Assembly (NCBI GenBank): GCA_024278455.1
Contig: JAJRTE010000185.1
Coordinates: 1 to 41,596, forward strand
DNA: 41,596 bases
Source of the DNA: Myxococcota bacterium
GTDB lineage: Bacteria; Myxococcota_A; UBA796; JAJRTE01
Direction: 5' to 3'
The notes beneath the pieces are model-generated. The model was not told the DNA's origin and made no database searches. It worked only from the letters and a program-made list of their open reading frames with translations. Within the stretch, counting starts at the first letter, position 1. Each line of letters starts with the position of its first letter. Shown here in pieces: positions 1 to 7,467 of this stretch. Position numbers and translations under genes: made by a program.

Positions 1-1
1 C

Positions 2-304
2 GAAGGTGTCGCTTCGAGCGACCAGCTCTGCGACATGGCGGGCAACGTGTGGGAGTGGGTGGAGGATCATTGGCATGACTCATACGAGGGTGCTCCGGAG
101 GATGGCAGCGCGTGGTTGGTGAAGCCCGAGGGTCCGCTCTCAGCTTGGAAGCCATCGGAAGTTCGGGTGCTCCGGGGCGGGTCTTGGGGCTTCGACCCCC
201 GGGGGCTGCGGGCCGCGATCCGGGACTGGGACTGGTCCGGCAACCGCTACGACTTTGTGGGCTTCCGGGTGGTTGTTCCCGCCCCTTGGGCTGGCGCCCC
301 TTGA
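2..304 (+). CDS. SUMF1/formylglycine-generating-enzyme-like protein, C-terminal part (5' truncated)
   Basis: Only the last ~100 residues are in the window; the reading frame is open from base 2. Seen: D-M-A-G-N-V-W-E-W near the start, then V-L-R-G-G-S-W and a terminal V-G-F-R-V-V. These are the hallmark C-terminal motifs of the FGE-sulfatase (SUMF1) fold. Family knowledge: the fold includes formylglycine-generating enzyme, EgtB-like and kinase-associated proteins, and many bacterial copies are putative lipoproteins of unknown role. The part in view does not show which subtype this is. The stop is TGA at 302-304. A 6-bp-arm hairpin (338-356) lies 33 bases downstream but has no T-run. Confidence 0.85.
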   Translation, partial: EGVASSDQLCDMAGNVWEWVEDHWHDSYEGAPEDGSAWLVKPEGPLSAWKPSEVRVLRGGSWGFDPRGLRAAIRDWDWSGNRYDFVGFRVVVPAPWAGAP

Positions 305-588
305 GCGTTTGTCCATTGTCACTTGATCAGGTAAGATCGGAAGGAAATTTCTTCCGGGGTGCGCCTTTGTCCTTCCGAGTTCCCGGTCCACTGCAATCGC
401 ACTCTCAGCCACAATCGTCGCGACCTGGTTTTCTGTCATTCTCTGCGCCTCTGCGCCGCCGCGGGAGAAGAAGAATCCCGCGGCACGTGCTCGGGAGCAC
501 TTGGCGTTCGAGGCCGGCCCATGTCCGGGCAGCCAACGGCAACCCCCACTTCCGTAGCCGCCACTACGTTCCAGTACGCCCCCCTCGC
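305..588. other. Intergenic region with remnant and small hairpins
   Basis: No intact gene is visible. Besides the GxxExxY remnant it holds a hairpin with arms CGGAAG/CTTCCG (338-356) and a perfect inverted repeat GTGCTC-GG-GAGCAC (487-500). Neither is followed by a T-run, so neither is a convincing intrinsic terminator. Confidence 0.4.
373..439 (-). pseudogene. 5' remnant of a GxxExxY-family gene
   Basis: On the minus strand an ATG at 439 begins M-T-E-N-Q-V-A-T-I-V and continues to D-R-E-L-G, matching my recollection of the N-terminus of the GxxExxY family (PD-(D/E)XK-like small proteins). Similarity stops just before the name-giving motif and the frame then drifts, so only about 22 codons survive. 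Immediately upstream on the same strand (440-475) is a G/C-rich stretch with a repeated CGCAGAG, a leader I recall as commonly preceding these genes in environmental genomes. Identification rests on memory of the family, not a search. Confidence 0.5.
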
Positions 589-616
589 TGGACACGTGCT
601 GCTTCCCGGCTATCAT
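589..616 (+). promoter_or_regulatory. Candidate sigma-70-type promoter for the lipoyl operon
   Basis: TGGACA (589-594), a 16-bp spacer and TATCAT (611-616). The predicted start is near 623, giving a ~70-nt leader before the GTG at 693. Five of six bases match at both elements. It is placed right for the operon but is not experimentally supported. Confidence 0.4.
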
Positions 617-692
617 TGTGGAGCACCACCGGGCCCTGCCGTGGCTGCCCGGTCGGTGCCGATTCGCCGAAAACAGGAGAAGGGGAACGGAC

Positions 693-1952
693 GTGAGCGC
701 AGAACGCGATACCCTGTACGATGTCGTCATCATCGGGAGCGGACCCGGGGGGTACGTCGCCGCCATCCGTGCTGGACAGCACGGTTTGAAGACGGCCATC
801 GTCGAACGATCGTCCAAGCTCGGCGGGACCTGCCTCCACCGAGGCTGCATTCCCACCAAGGCGATGCTCCACACCGCGTCGCGCTTGCACGAAGCCCGCC
901 ACGGAGACACGATCGGCGTCCTGACCCACGACGTCAGGCTCGACGTGGCGCGCATGCACCGGTACAAGGATCGCGTGGTCGCGAAGAACGCACAGGGTAT
1001 CGCCTACTTGATGAAGAAGAACCGCGTCGCCGTGGTTCACGGGACCGGCGTGATCGAGCGCCCGGGACGGGTCGGCGTCTCGACCACCGGGGACGACATC
1101 CTGGCGCACATCGCCCGGCTGCGGGAAGATCGGGTGGCGAAACCCCGGCACCGCCCCGCTCCGGCGGAATCGTCTCCGGGCGCGGGCGCGCCCCCCACCC
1201 GGGCCCAGGAGGCGATACCCGCCCAGTATCTCCCCACGCCCGGGCCTCGAGACGAGCGCCGGCCCATGTCACCCATGCGCCGCCTCATCGCCGAACAGAT
1301 GGTCTGGTCCAAACGCATTTCCGCCCACGTCGCCACGTTCCTCGAGGTCGACATGACCCGAATCGTGCGGCTGCGGCAGGCGCGCAAGGCGGACTTCCTG
1401 CGCACGAACGGGGTGAAGCTGACCTACATGCCGTTCATCATGCAGGCCGCCGTCTCCGCCCTCCGGGCCTTCCCCGCGTGCAACGCTTCCGTGGACGGAG
1501 ACGACGTGCTCTACCACAAGGACATCCACATCGGCCTGGCCGTGGCCCTCGAGAAGGGCCTCATCGTCCCGGTCGTGCGTCACGCGGACGAAAAGAGCTT
1601 CCTGGGACTGGCCCGGGCCATCCAGGACCTGGCTGCGCGGGCGAGAAGCAAGAAACTGTTGCCCGGCGAGGTGCAAGGGGGTACGTTCAGCATCACCAAC
1701 TACGAAACGTTCGGCAGCCTGGGCGGGACCCCGGTCATCAACCAGCCCCAGGTGGCCATCCTCGGGATCGGCGCCATCGAGAAACGGCCCTGGGTGGTCG
1801 AAGGCCCCGACGGGGACGCCATCGCCATCCGCCACATCATGATGCTTTCCCTGTCCTATGACCACCGCCTCGTCGACGGCGCCACCGGATCCCTGTTCCT
1901 GGACCACGTGAAACGGGTCCTCGAGGCTCATGATGAATCCATGATGGGGTGA
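693..1952 (+). CDS. Chimeric E3-E2 protein: N-terminal dihydrolipoamide dehydrogenase fused to dihydrolipoamide acyltransferase catalytic domain
   Basis: 419 residues. Start GTG at 693 is chosen because AGGAG lies at 675-679 and the Rossmann strand begins at residue 10. Residues 1-~133 are a lipoamide dehydrogenase N-terminus: G-S-G-P-G-G-Y (15-21) and G-G-T-C-L-H-R-G-C with the redox pair Cys47/Cys52. The NAD and interface domains are absent. From ~D134-D-I-L-A-H-I the sequence resembles the end of an E2 peripheral-subunit-binding domain, then a Pro/Ala linker and a complete E2 catalytic domain (~192-415) ending in D-H-R-L-V-D-G with His391 and Asp395. There is no lipoyl domain. Family knowledge: E2 transfers acyl groups from lipoyl-Lys to CoA and E3 reoxidises lipoyl. 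The join is in frame near 1065-1100. It could be a genuine deletion fusing adjacent lpd and E2 genes, a new enzyme, or an assembly collapse. Followed 30 nt later by lipB. Confidence 0.8.
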   Translation: MSAERDTLYDVVIIGSGPGGYVAAIRAGQHGLKTAIVERSSKLGGTCLHRGCIPTKAMLHTASRLHEARHGDTIGVLTHDVRLDVARMHRYKDRVVAKNAQGIAYLMKKNRVAVVHGTGVIERPGRVGVSTTGDDILAHIARLREDRVAKPRHRPAPAESSPGAGAPPTRAQEAIPAQYLPTPGPRDERRPMSPMRRLIAEQMVWSKRISAHVATFLEVDMTRIVRLRQARKADFLRTNGVKLTYMPFIMQAAVSALRAFPACNASVDGDDVLYHKDIHIGLAVALEKGLIVPVVRHADEKSFLGLARAIQDLAARARSKKLLPGEVQGGTFSITNYETFGSLGGTPVINQPQVAILGIGAIEKRPWVVEGPDGDAIAIRHIMMLSLSYDHRLVDGATGSLFLDHVKRVLEAHDESMMG

Positions 1953-1982
1953 CGGGGTTGGGTGTTGGGGGGTGATGAGAGC

Positions 1983-3080
1983 ATGGAAGCAGAACTGGTT
2001 CGACTCGGCCTGGTGGCCTACGAGGATGCCCTCCGCATGCAGCGCCAGCTCGCCGCAGCCCGGCATCGAGGCGAGATCCTCGACCAGGTCCTCGCCGTCC
2101 GCCACCCGCACCTGTACACGATGGGGCGAAGGGCGACGCCGGAGAACATCCTCCTCGAGCCACGGGAACTCGAGGCGCGGGGCATCCAGGTGCACCGAAG
2201 CGACCGGGGGGGGGACGTGACCTACCACGGACCCGGACAGCTCGTGCTCTATCCCATCCTTGCGCTCCCGCCTTCCCGGCAGAACGTCGAACGGTACGTC
2301 CACGACCTCGAGGAGACCATGATCCGCACCCTGGCGACGTTCGGCATCGCGGCCGGACGTGCGCCCGGGCTTCCCGGCGCCTGGGTGGGAAGCGACAAGA
2401 TCGGCGCCATCGGCGTGCACCTCTCCCACTGGGTGACCTCCCACGGGCTCGCGCTCAACGTGAACCCGGACCTCGAGATGTTCGCGCACATCGTGCCCTG
2501 TGGCATTCGAGACCGCGGTGTCACCTCCATGGCCCGCCTGCTCGGCGCAGCGCCACAGCCGCACGCCGTGGAGGAGGTGTTGCTCGAGCACTTTGCCACC
2601 CTGTTCGGCCTCACCTGGAAACCCCGCGCGTTCGACCTGGAGACCGTCCAGGTCTTCCTGTTTCACCATGCCCCGGCGCTCGAGCTGCTCTGCCTGCACC
2701 GGGAGGGGCCGGAGCCGTTCTGGCAGCCGGTGACAGGGAAGATAGAGCCCGGGGAACGCCCGGCGGAGGCGGCCGTTCGGGAAGCCATCGAGGAGACCGG
2801 TCTGACCGGCACGCTCGTCGATCTCGATTACGTCCACGGGTTCACGCTCGACCCCACCGTCGTGACCGTGCCCGGCCACCCGTTCCCGTGCTACGTCCGC
2901 GAACACAGCTTCGGCCTCGAGGTCCCACCCGGCGCGGCGGTCCGGCTGGACGCTCGAACCCACGACGCTTTCCGCTGGTTGCCCCTCGAGGAGGCCCTCA
3001 CCCTGTTGCAATGGCCGGGAAACCGGGAGGGGAGCAAGCGCGCGGCCCGGGCGGCGGCTCGAGCCACGACTTCGTGGTGA
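1983..3080 (+). CDS. lipB: Octanoyltransferase LipB fused to a C-terminal Nudix hydrolase domain
   Basis: 365 residues from ATG 1983; a GTG at 1962 would add seven. LipB transfers octanoyl from ACP to target lipoyl domains in the cytoplasm. The LipB part (1-~212) has R-G-G-D-V-T-Y-H-G-P-G-Q, the catalytic Lys139 in D-K-I-G-A-I-G and Cys173 in I-V-P-C-G-I. Stand-alone LipB is ~210-230 residues. Residues ~218-365 add a Nudix domain with a perfect Nudix box beginning G252, x5, E258, x7, R-E and ending E-E-T-G-L. Nudix enzymes hydrolyse nucleoside diphosphates linked to another moiety; the substrate here is unknown. It lies between the chimera and lipA, so co-transcription is likely. I do not know this fusion as a standard architecture. 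Confidence 0.88.
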   Translation: MEAELVRLGLVAYEDALRMQRQLAAARHRGEILDQVLAVRHPHLYTMGRRATPENILLEPRELEARGIQVHRSDRGGDVTYHGPGQLVLYPILALPPSRQNVERYVHDLEETMIRTLATFGIAAGRAPGLPGAWVGSDKIGAIGVHLSHWVTSHGLALNVNPDLEMFAHIVPCGIRDRGVTSMARLLGAAPQPHAVEEVLLEHFATLFGLTWKPRAFDLETVQVFLFHHAPALELLCLHREGPEPFWQPVTGKIEPGERPAEAAVREAIEETGLTGTLVDLDYVHGFTLDPTVVTVPGHPFPCYVREHSFGLEVPPGAAVRLDARTHDAFRWLPLEEALTLLQWPGNREGSKRAARAAARATTSW

Positions 3081-3179
3081 AACTTCGAGCATTGCCGGCT
3101 ATCGTGCATCGGGCCGGGAAAGGCAGAGGGGACCCGGCCGGCCAGGAGCCTCGAACGCGATTTACGAGGAGAAACGCGC

Positions 3180-4061
3180 ATGCCCGCGACAACGCACGCA
3201 CGGCGGCGACCCGACTGGATTCGAACCCGGATCCTCGAGACGCCCGAGTTCAAAGAAGTCAAGCGGCTGACTCGAGGCCTTGGCCTTGCCACCGTCTGCG
3301 AGGAGGCCCGGTGCCCCAACATCTATGAATGCTGGCACCATCGGACGGCCACGTTCATGCTGTTCGGGGACCGTTGCACCCGTGACTGCCGATTCTGCTC
3401 GGTGCGTCACGGTCGCCCCCTCCCGCTGGACCCGCTCGAGCCGGACCACGTTGCCGAGGCCGTGGCCCGCCTGGGGCTCGAGCACGTCGTGCTGACATCG
3501 GTGACCCGGGACGACCTGGAAGACGGGGGAGCCGAACACTTCGCACGCGTCATTGCGCGGGTCCGCGCCGTCCGTGCCCAGGTCCGTGTCGAGGTGCTGA
3601 TTCCCGATTTCCGCGGGGATGCCCGGGCGCTCGAGACGGTCATGGACGCTGGACCAGACGTGCTGGGCCACAACGTCGAGACGGTACCACGCCTCTACCG
3701 GCAGGTCCGGCCGTCCGCGGACTACCGGCGATCTCTCGACCTCCTCCGGGCCGCGGCGTCACACCGCACCGGCGACTACCCCCTCCTCACCAAGTCCGGG
3801 ATCATCTGCGGCCTGGGGGAGTCCGCCGAAGAACTCGAGGCCGTCATGGACGACCTTCGCGCGCACGACGTCGATATCCTCACGGTGGGACAGTACCTGC
3901 AGCCGTCTCGAGAACAACTTCCGGTGGCACGATACTATCGTCCGGAAGAATTCGAACGGCTCCGGGCGGCGGGCCTGGAGAAGGGGTTCAAACACGTCGA
4001 AGCCGGCCCCCTCGTCCGGTCCTCCTACCACGCCCACGAACAGATCCTCGCCCTTGTGTGA
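3180..4061 (+). CDS. lipA: Lipoyl synthase (radical SAM)
   Basis: 293 residues, the usual length. LipA inserts two sulfurs into octanoyl-lysine using one radical-SAM [4Fe-4S] cluster and a sacrificial auxiliary cluster. Seen: auxiliary-cluster cysteines C-E-E-A-R-C-P-N-I-Y-E-C, radical-SAM C-T-R-D-C-R-F-C, and the C-terminal R-S-S-Y-H-A motif whose Ser ligates the auxiliary cluster. Start ATG 3180 has GAGGAG about 7 bases upstream. It follows lipB by 99 nt on the same strand. Together they provide endogenous lipoylation, so true lipoyl domains must be encoded elsewhere, since the adjacent E2 fragment has none. The Fe-S carrier gene next door converges on it. Confidence 0.96.
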   Translation: MPATTHARRRPDWIRTRILETPEFKEVKRLTRGLGLATVCEEARCPNIYECWHHRTATFMLFGDRCTRDCRFCSVRHGRPLPLDPLEPDHVAEAVARLGLEHVVLTSVTRDDLEDGGAEHFARVIARVRAVRAQVRVEVLIPDFRGDARALETVMDAGPDVLGHNVETVPRLYRQVRPSADYRRSLDLLRAAASHRTGDYPLLTKSGIICGLGESAEELEAVMDDLRAHDVDILTVGQYLQPSREQLPVARYYRPEEFERLRAAGLEKGFKHVEAGPLVRSSYHAHEQILALV

Positions 4062-4102
4062 AGCGGGCGCCCGGACCGGCAAGCACAGGGTCGTGCGAGA
4101 CG

Positions 4103-4849
4103 TCAGGACGCGTAGTAGGGGTTGACACCGCTCGAGTGGTCGGTGGCGTCCTCGACGTGCTTGATCTCGGGCACGTGCTGAAGAATCGTCTTCTCCACGC
4201 CCTGCTTGAGGGTGAAGGTGGCCATGCCGCACCCGTGGCAACCGCCGCCGAGCTGCACGAAAGCCGTGTCCTTTTCGACGCCCAGCAGCCTCACGAAGCC
4301 GCCGTGGCCGGCGACCCCGGGGTTGATCAGCGTGTCGATGACGTCCTTGACACGGCCGAATAGCTCCTCCTTGGACATGTCGCCGTTCGGCGTGGCCTCG
4401 AAAGACTCATCCACGGCAGGAAGCCCGGACGCCAGGTGCAGCCGGATGGCGGTCCCGATGGATCGAGCCACCTCTTGCCACGGCTCGTCACCTTCCTTGG
4501 CGACGGTGACGACATTGCCCACGAAAGACACCGCGCGCACCTGGGGCACCTCGAACAGGCGCCGGGCCAGGGGCGAATGCTCCGCCTGCTCCCGGCTGCC
4601 AATCCTGACCAGTCGCCCTTCCTGCAACGTCGCCCCGACCATGAAACGGCACTCGTCGAGGTTGGTGGCGGACGGCTGGGCGATGATACGGGTCTTCATC
4701 GCCGCTTCCATTTCCGGGGGTACGGTGGGACCGCCGGCAGCGCCGCCGGGGGCCGAAGCAGACTCGTCGCCATCGGCTCGAGCATGCCCCAGGAAGGGCG
4801 CCCGCACCGTGTGAGGGTTGGAAACATATCTGTTGCGAAACAAGGCCAT
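4103..4849 (-). CDS. Nfu-type Fe-S cluster carrier (Nfu N-terminal plus NifU C-terminal domains)
   Basis: 248 residues from ATG 4849 (GAGGAG 8-9 bases upstream on the minus strand). Residues 1-~48 are a Gly/Pro-rich lead. Residues ~52-145 look like the Nfu_N domain (T-R-I-I-A-Q-P-S, E-G-R-L), and ~158-235 are a NifU-like domain with the cluster-binding C204-H-G-C207 in G-G-G-C-H-G-C-G. Family knowledge: Nfu proteins carry [4Fe-4S] clusters to apo-targets, and in E. coli NfuA rebuilds the auxiliary cluster of LipA after each turnover. Converging on lipA with a 41-nt gap, it fits that partnership, but the strand differs so co-regulation is not shown. Confidence 0.9.
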   Translation of the reverse strand: MALFRNRYVSNPHTVRAPFLGHARADGDESASAPGGAAGGPTVPPEMEAAMKTRIIAQPSATNLDECRFMVGATLQEGRLVRIGSREQAEHSPLARRLFEVPQVRAVSFVGNVVTVAKEGDEPWQEVARSIGTAIRLHLASGLPAVDESFEATPNGDMSKEELFGRVKDVIDTLINPGVAGHGGFVRLLGVEKDTAFVQLGGGCHGCGMATFTLKQGVEKTILQHVPEIKHVEDATDHSSGVNPYYAS

Positions 4850-5056
4850 GATACTACTCCTCGACTGCGAAACCCGGAACGGTGGTCGTTTTCGGGTATT
4901 TGTGTAACAATGCGCGGTCGCCGGGCCGATGACAACCGCGCACCGGGTCATTTTCGCTTTTTCCGCCCGGCGGAACCCCGATCGACGGCTGCTCCGGGCA
5001 CCGATCGGGTACACGATGCATATTTTTCGTCAAATTGCGAGTACCAGGAGTCTGCG

Positions 5057-6073
5057 ATGGATGTGAAGTCCCTCCCCAAGGTCGAACTGCACCGGCACCT
5101 GGCCGGATCGATCCGCATCGAGACCGCCTTCGACATGGCCGAAGCGGCTCATCTGCCCGTGCCCGCAAGGTCCCCGCAGGACCTGTCGCCCTACCTCCAG
5201 GTGCTCGAGCCCATGGAGGACCTGGGACAGGTGCTGGAGGTCTTCCAGTTCATCGCCCGCCTGTTCACCACCGAGACCCATATCGAACGGATAGCCCGGG
5301 AAGTCATCCTGGACGCCGCTGCCGAGAACATCAAGCTGCTGGAGCTTCGGTTCTCCCCCGACTACCTTTCGCAGTCCGCGGGATTGAGCTGGGACAGGCT
5401 CACCGGGTTCCTGCTGGAAGGCGTCGAGAAGGCACGACAGGAGGCCGGCGACATCGAGGTCGGGCTGATCGCCATCGTCAGCCGCAACCTGGGCGTGGCG
5501 TCGGCACGAAGGACTGCCGACTACGCACGACGCTGGAAAGACGTCCTGGTCGGGTTCGACCTTGCCGACGACGAACGCGCATGGCCCTCGAGCATGTTCG
5601 TCGAGGCGCTTCGTCCTCTCGAGGCGCTGGGGTTGCCGCTGACCGTCCACTCCGGGGAGGCGACCGGGCCGGACTATGTCAAGGACACGCTCGATTCGCT
5701 CCATCCTCGCCGCCTGGGACACGGTATCGCGGTGGCGGCCGACGATGCGCTGATCGAGCGGGTGGTGCGCGAACAGGTAGCCATAGAGGCCTGTCCGACC
5801 AGCAACGTCCGGACGCGGTGCGTGCCGTCGTTCGCGCAGCACCCGGCCAAGACGTTGCTCGACCGGGGCGCGGCCGTCACCCTCAACACGGACGATCCGG
5901 GCCTCTTCGACCTGACCCTCACCGGGGAACTCGAGGTGGCGCAGACACAGATGGGATTCTCTGGCGACGACTTGTTGGCCGTCCAGCACCACGCGCTCAG
6001 GGCCTCCTTCCTGCCCCTGGATGTCCGGACCCGCATCGCGCAACGCCATTTCCACGGCCTCACACTCGCCTGA
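5057..6073 (+). CDS. Adenosine deaminase family metal hydrolase
   Basis: 338 residues, typical for adenosine/adenine deaminases. Start ATG 5057 has CCAGGAG six bases upstream. The zinc site is complete: H12-R-H14 near the N-terminus, H198-S-G-E201, H222 in L-G-H-G, and N-T-D279-D280-P. Substitutions at the mouth (H-L-A-G-S rather than the usual H-L-D/E-G) leave adenosine versus adenine or another purine open. It would act in the cytoplasm in purine salvage. It is divergent from the Fe-S carrier across a 207-bp gap containing an A/T-rich patch (5016-5037) that may hold its promoter; I could not fix -35/-10 boxes. Confidence 0.88.
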   Translation: MDVKSLPKVELHRHLAGSIRIETAFDMAEAAHLPVPARSPQDLSPYLQVLEPMEDLGQVLEVFQFIARLFTTETHIERIAREVILDAAAENIKLLELRFSPDYLSQSAGLSWDRLTGFLLEGVEKARQEAGDIEVGLIAIVSRNLGVASARRTADYARRWKDVLVGFDLADDERAWPSSMFVEALRPLEALGLPLTVHSGEATGPDYVKDTLDSLHPRRLGHGIAVAADDALIERVVREQVAIEACPTSNVRTRCVPSFAQHPAKTLLDRGAAVTLNTDDPGLFDLTLTGELEVAQTQMGFSGDDLLAVQHHALRASFLPLDVRTRIAQRHFHGLTLA

Positions 6074-6388
6074 ACGCGCCCCCCCTTTGCACGGCATCGA
6101 CCACTCCAGGCCAGCGTCGTCGGGGACAGATCGACAAAGATGAAACGGACCTACGTTGATGCGAACGTGCTGGTCGCCGCTTTTCGAGCTGAAGAAAGGG
6201 TGGCCAGACGTTCGTTGTCGAGGCGGTTCGGGAGAAGCGTTCGCCACTGGGTGTCCCGGGTGTCGGCCTGGACATGTCCACTTCGGAAATCGTCGGACGG
6301 GTACGAGAACGCAGAGAGCCGCTGCGTGGCGAGGCACCTGTCGAGGCAGGGCCGGGGAAGGGGGGTGACGTCAGGTCCGCGCATGCCG
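6074..6388. other. Decayed intergenic stretch
   Basis: No intact gene could be supported here. Only the short PIN-like and nucleotidyltransferase-like fragments described separately interrupt it. No terminator with a T-run was seen between the deaminase and the convergent reductase gene. Confidence 0.4.
6140..6222 (+). pseudogene. PIN-domain N-terminal remnant (tentative)
   Basis: From ATG 6140 the frame reads M-K-R-T-Y-V-D-A-N-V-L-V-A-A-F-R, resembling the first strand of PIN-domain nucleases with its acidic metal ligand Asp7. After about 27 residues the resemblance is lost. In another frame downstream (6271-6330) a stretch D-M-S-T-S-E-I-V-G-R-V-R resembles the end of nucleotidyltransferases such as NadD or cytidylyltransferases. 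Both pieces are short and could be chance, so this is a weak call. Confidence 0.3.
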
Positions 6389-7273
6389 CTACCTGCGCAA
6401 CGCCTCCACGAAAGCGTCCTGGGCCGCCTCCCAGTGCCGGAGCGGGGCGAGGTGAAGGTCGCTGTCTTCCGTGGCCGGCGTCTCGAGCACCACTCGGCGT
6501 GGACGCGGCGCGACCCGGGAAGGCAACGCGCTCGCCGAAATGCCGGCGATCCGGTGGTCCGGCGCACCGAGCCGTCGCGCGAGGCGCAGGGAGAAGCGAT
6601 ACCAGGATGTCGGCCCGCGGTTGACGACATGGTGGATGCCGGAATGTCCCCGGCCGGCCAGTTCGATCAACCTATCGGCAAGGTCCACAACCCAGGTGGG
6701 ATGCCCGAAACGGTCCATGATGGCGAACAGCACCCGTCCGGCCACGAGGTGCCTTGCCGCCCGGAGGCCGAACCCGCGCCCGCTCGAGCCGTACACCCAG
6801 GCGGTCCTCGCCACCACGGCCTGCGGCCATGCCTCGAGCACCCGGCGCTCCCCTTCGGCCTTGGTGGCGCCGTAGATGTTGACAGGCTCTGGAGGCGAGT
6901 CGAGCCGGTAGAGGTCCCTGCCCGTCGCCCCGAACACGTAGTCGGTGCTGATGTGCACCAAAGGAAGACCGTGTCGCGCGCAGACTCGAGCCAGCCGTTC
7001 CGGGCCCAGCGCGTTGATGCGCCGGGCGCCCGCCGGGTCCCGCTCGCAACGCTCCACGTCGGCCCAGGCAGCGGCGTTGATCACCGCGGAAGGCCTCCAC
7101 CGGCCGATGGCGGTTTCGACCTGACGTTCCTGGCAGATATCCAGGTCGCTCCGGGACGAGGGAATGGCCCGTGGCCCAAGCCTTTCGGCAACGGTGCGGC
7201 CCACGAACCCCCCGGCCCCGGTCACAAGGATCCTGCCACCCGCGTCCTCCTGGCGTGCCCCGGCCTGACGCAT
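6389..7273 (-). CDS. rmlD: dTDP-4-dehydrorhamnose reductase-like protein
   Basis: 294 residues from ATG 7273, with AGGAGA about 13 bases and AAAGG about 9 bases upstream. Extended-SDR fold: G19-A-G-G-F-V-G25 dinucleotide motif, S-T-D-Y-V-F (109-114) and the catalytic Y134-G-A-T-K138. S-T-D-Y-V-F-G is characteristic of RmlD/MAT2B-type reductases that make dTDP-L-rhamnose for O-antigen or other surface glycans. No rmlA, rmlB or rmlC lies in the window, so the exact sugar is inferred. It is divergent from kdsB across 194 bp containing a good -10 (TATACT on the minus strand) but no convincing -35. Confidence 0.8.
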   Translation of the reverse strand: MRQAGARQEDAGGRILVTGAGGFVGRTVAERLGPRAIPSSRSDLDICQERQVETAIGRWRPSAVINAAAWADVERCERDPAGARRINALGPERLARVCARHGLPLVHISTDYVFGATGRDLYRLDSPPEPVNIYGATKAEGERRVLEAWPQAVVARTAWVYGSSGRGFGLRAARHLVAGRVLFAIMDRFGHPTWVVDLADRLIELAGRGHSGIHHVVNRGPTSWYRFSLRLARRLGAPDHRIAGISASALPSRVAPRPRRVVLETPATEDSDLHLAPLRHWEAAQDAFVEALRR

Positions 7274-7467
7274 CGCTCTTGACCTTTCTCCTGCTGTCCT
7301 CGAGTATATCCCTCGCGCGGCGCGTGTCGCCCAGATGATACCATCGAAGGCCGCCGGGCGCGAGCATGCGTAGCAGCAGGGCGGTTCTGTTTCGGGTTTC
7401 ACGGTGCAGGACGACGGCCGGCGGTGCCACCGTCGTTGGCCCCGTCCCTGTCGAGGAGGAACCAGCC

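Noticed and set aside
487-500. Inverted repeat GTGCTC-GG-GAGCAC as a terminator
   Set aside because: The loop is only two bases and no T-run follows; with GC-rich surroundings it is likely incidental.
305-588. tRNA or small RNA gene
   Set aside because: No cloverleaf-compatible arms or CCA-type end could be found; the region is explained better by a gene remnant.
1269-3092. 607-codon minus-strand open frame across the E2 and lipB region
   Set aside because: The plus strand encodes complete LipB/Nudix and E2 motifs; the minus frame has no recognisable domain.
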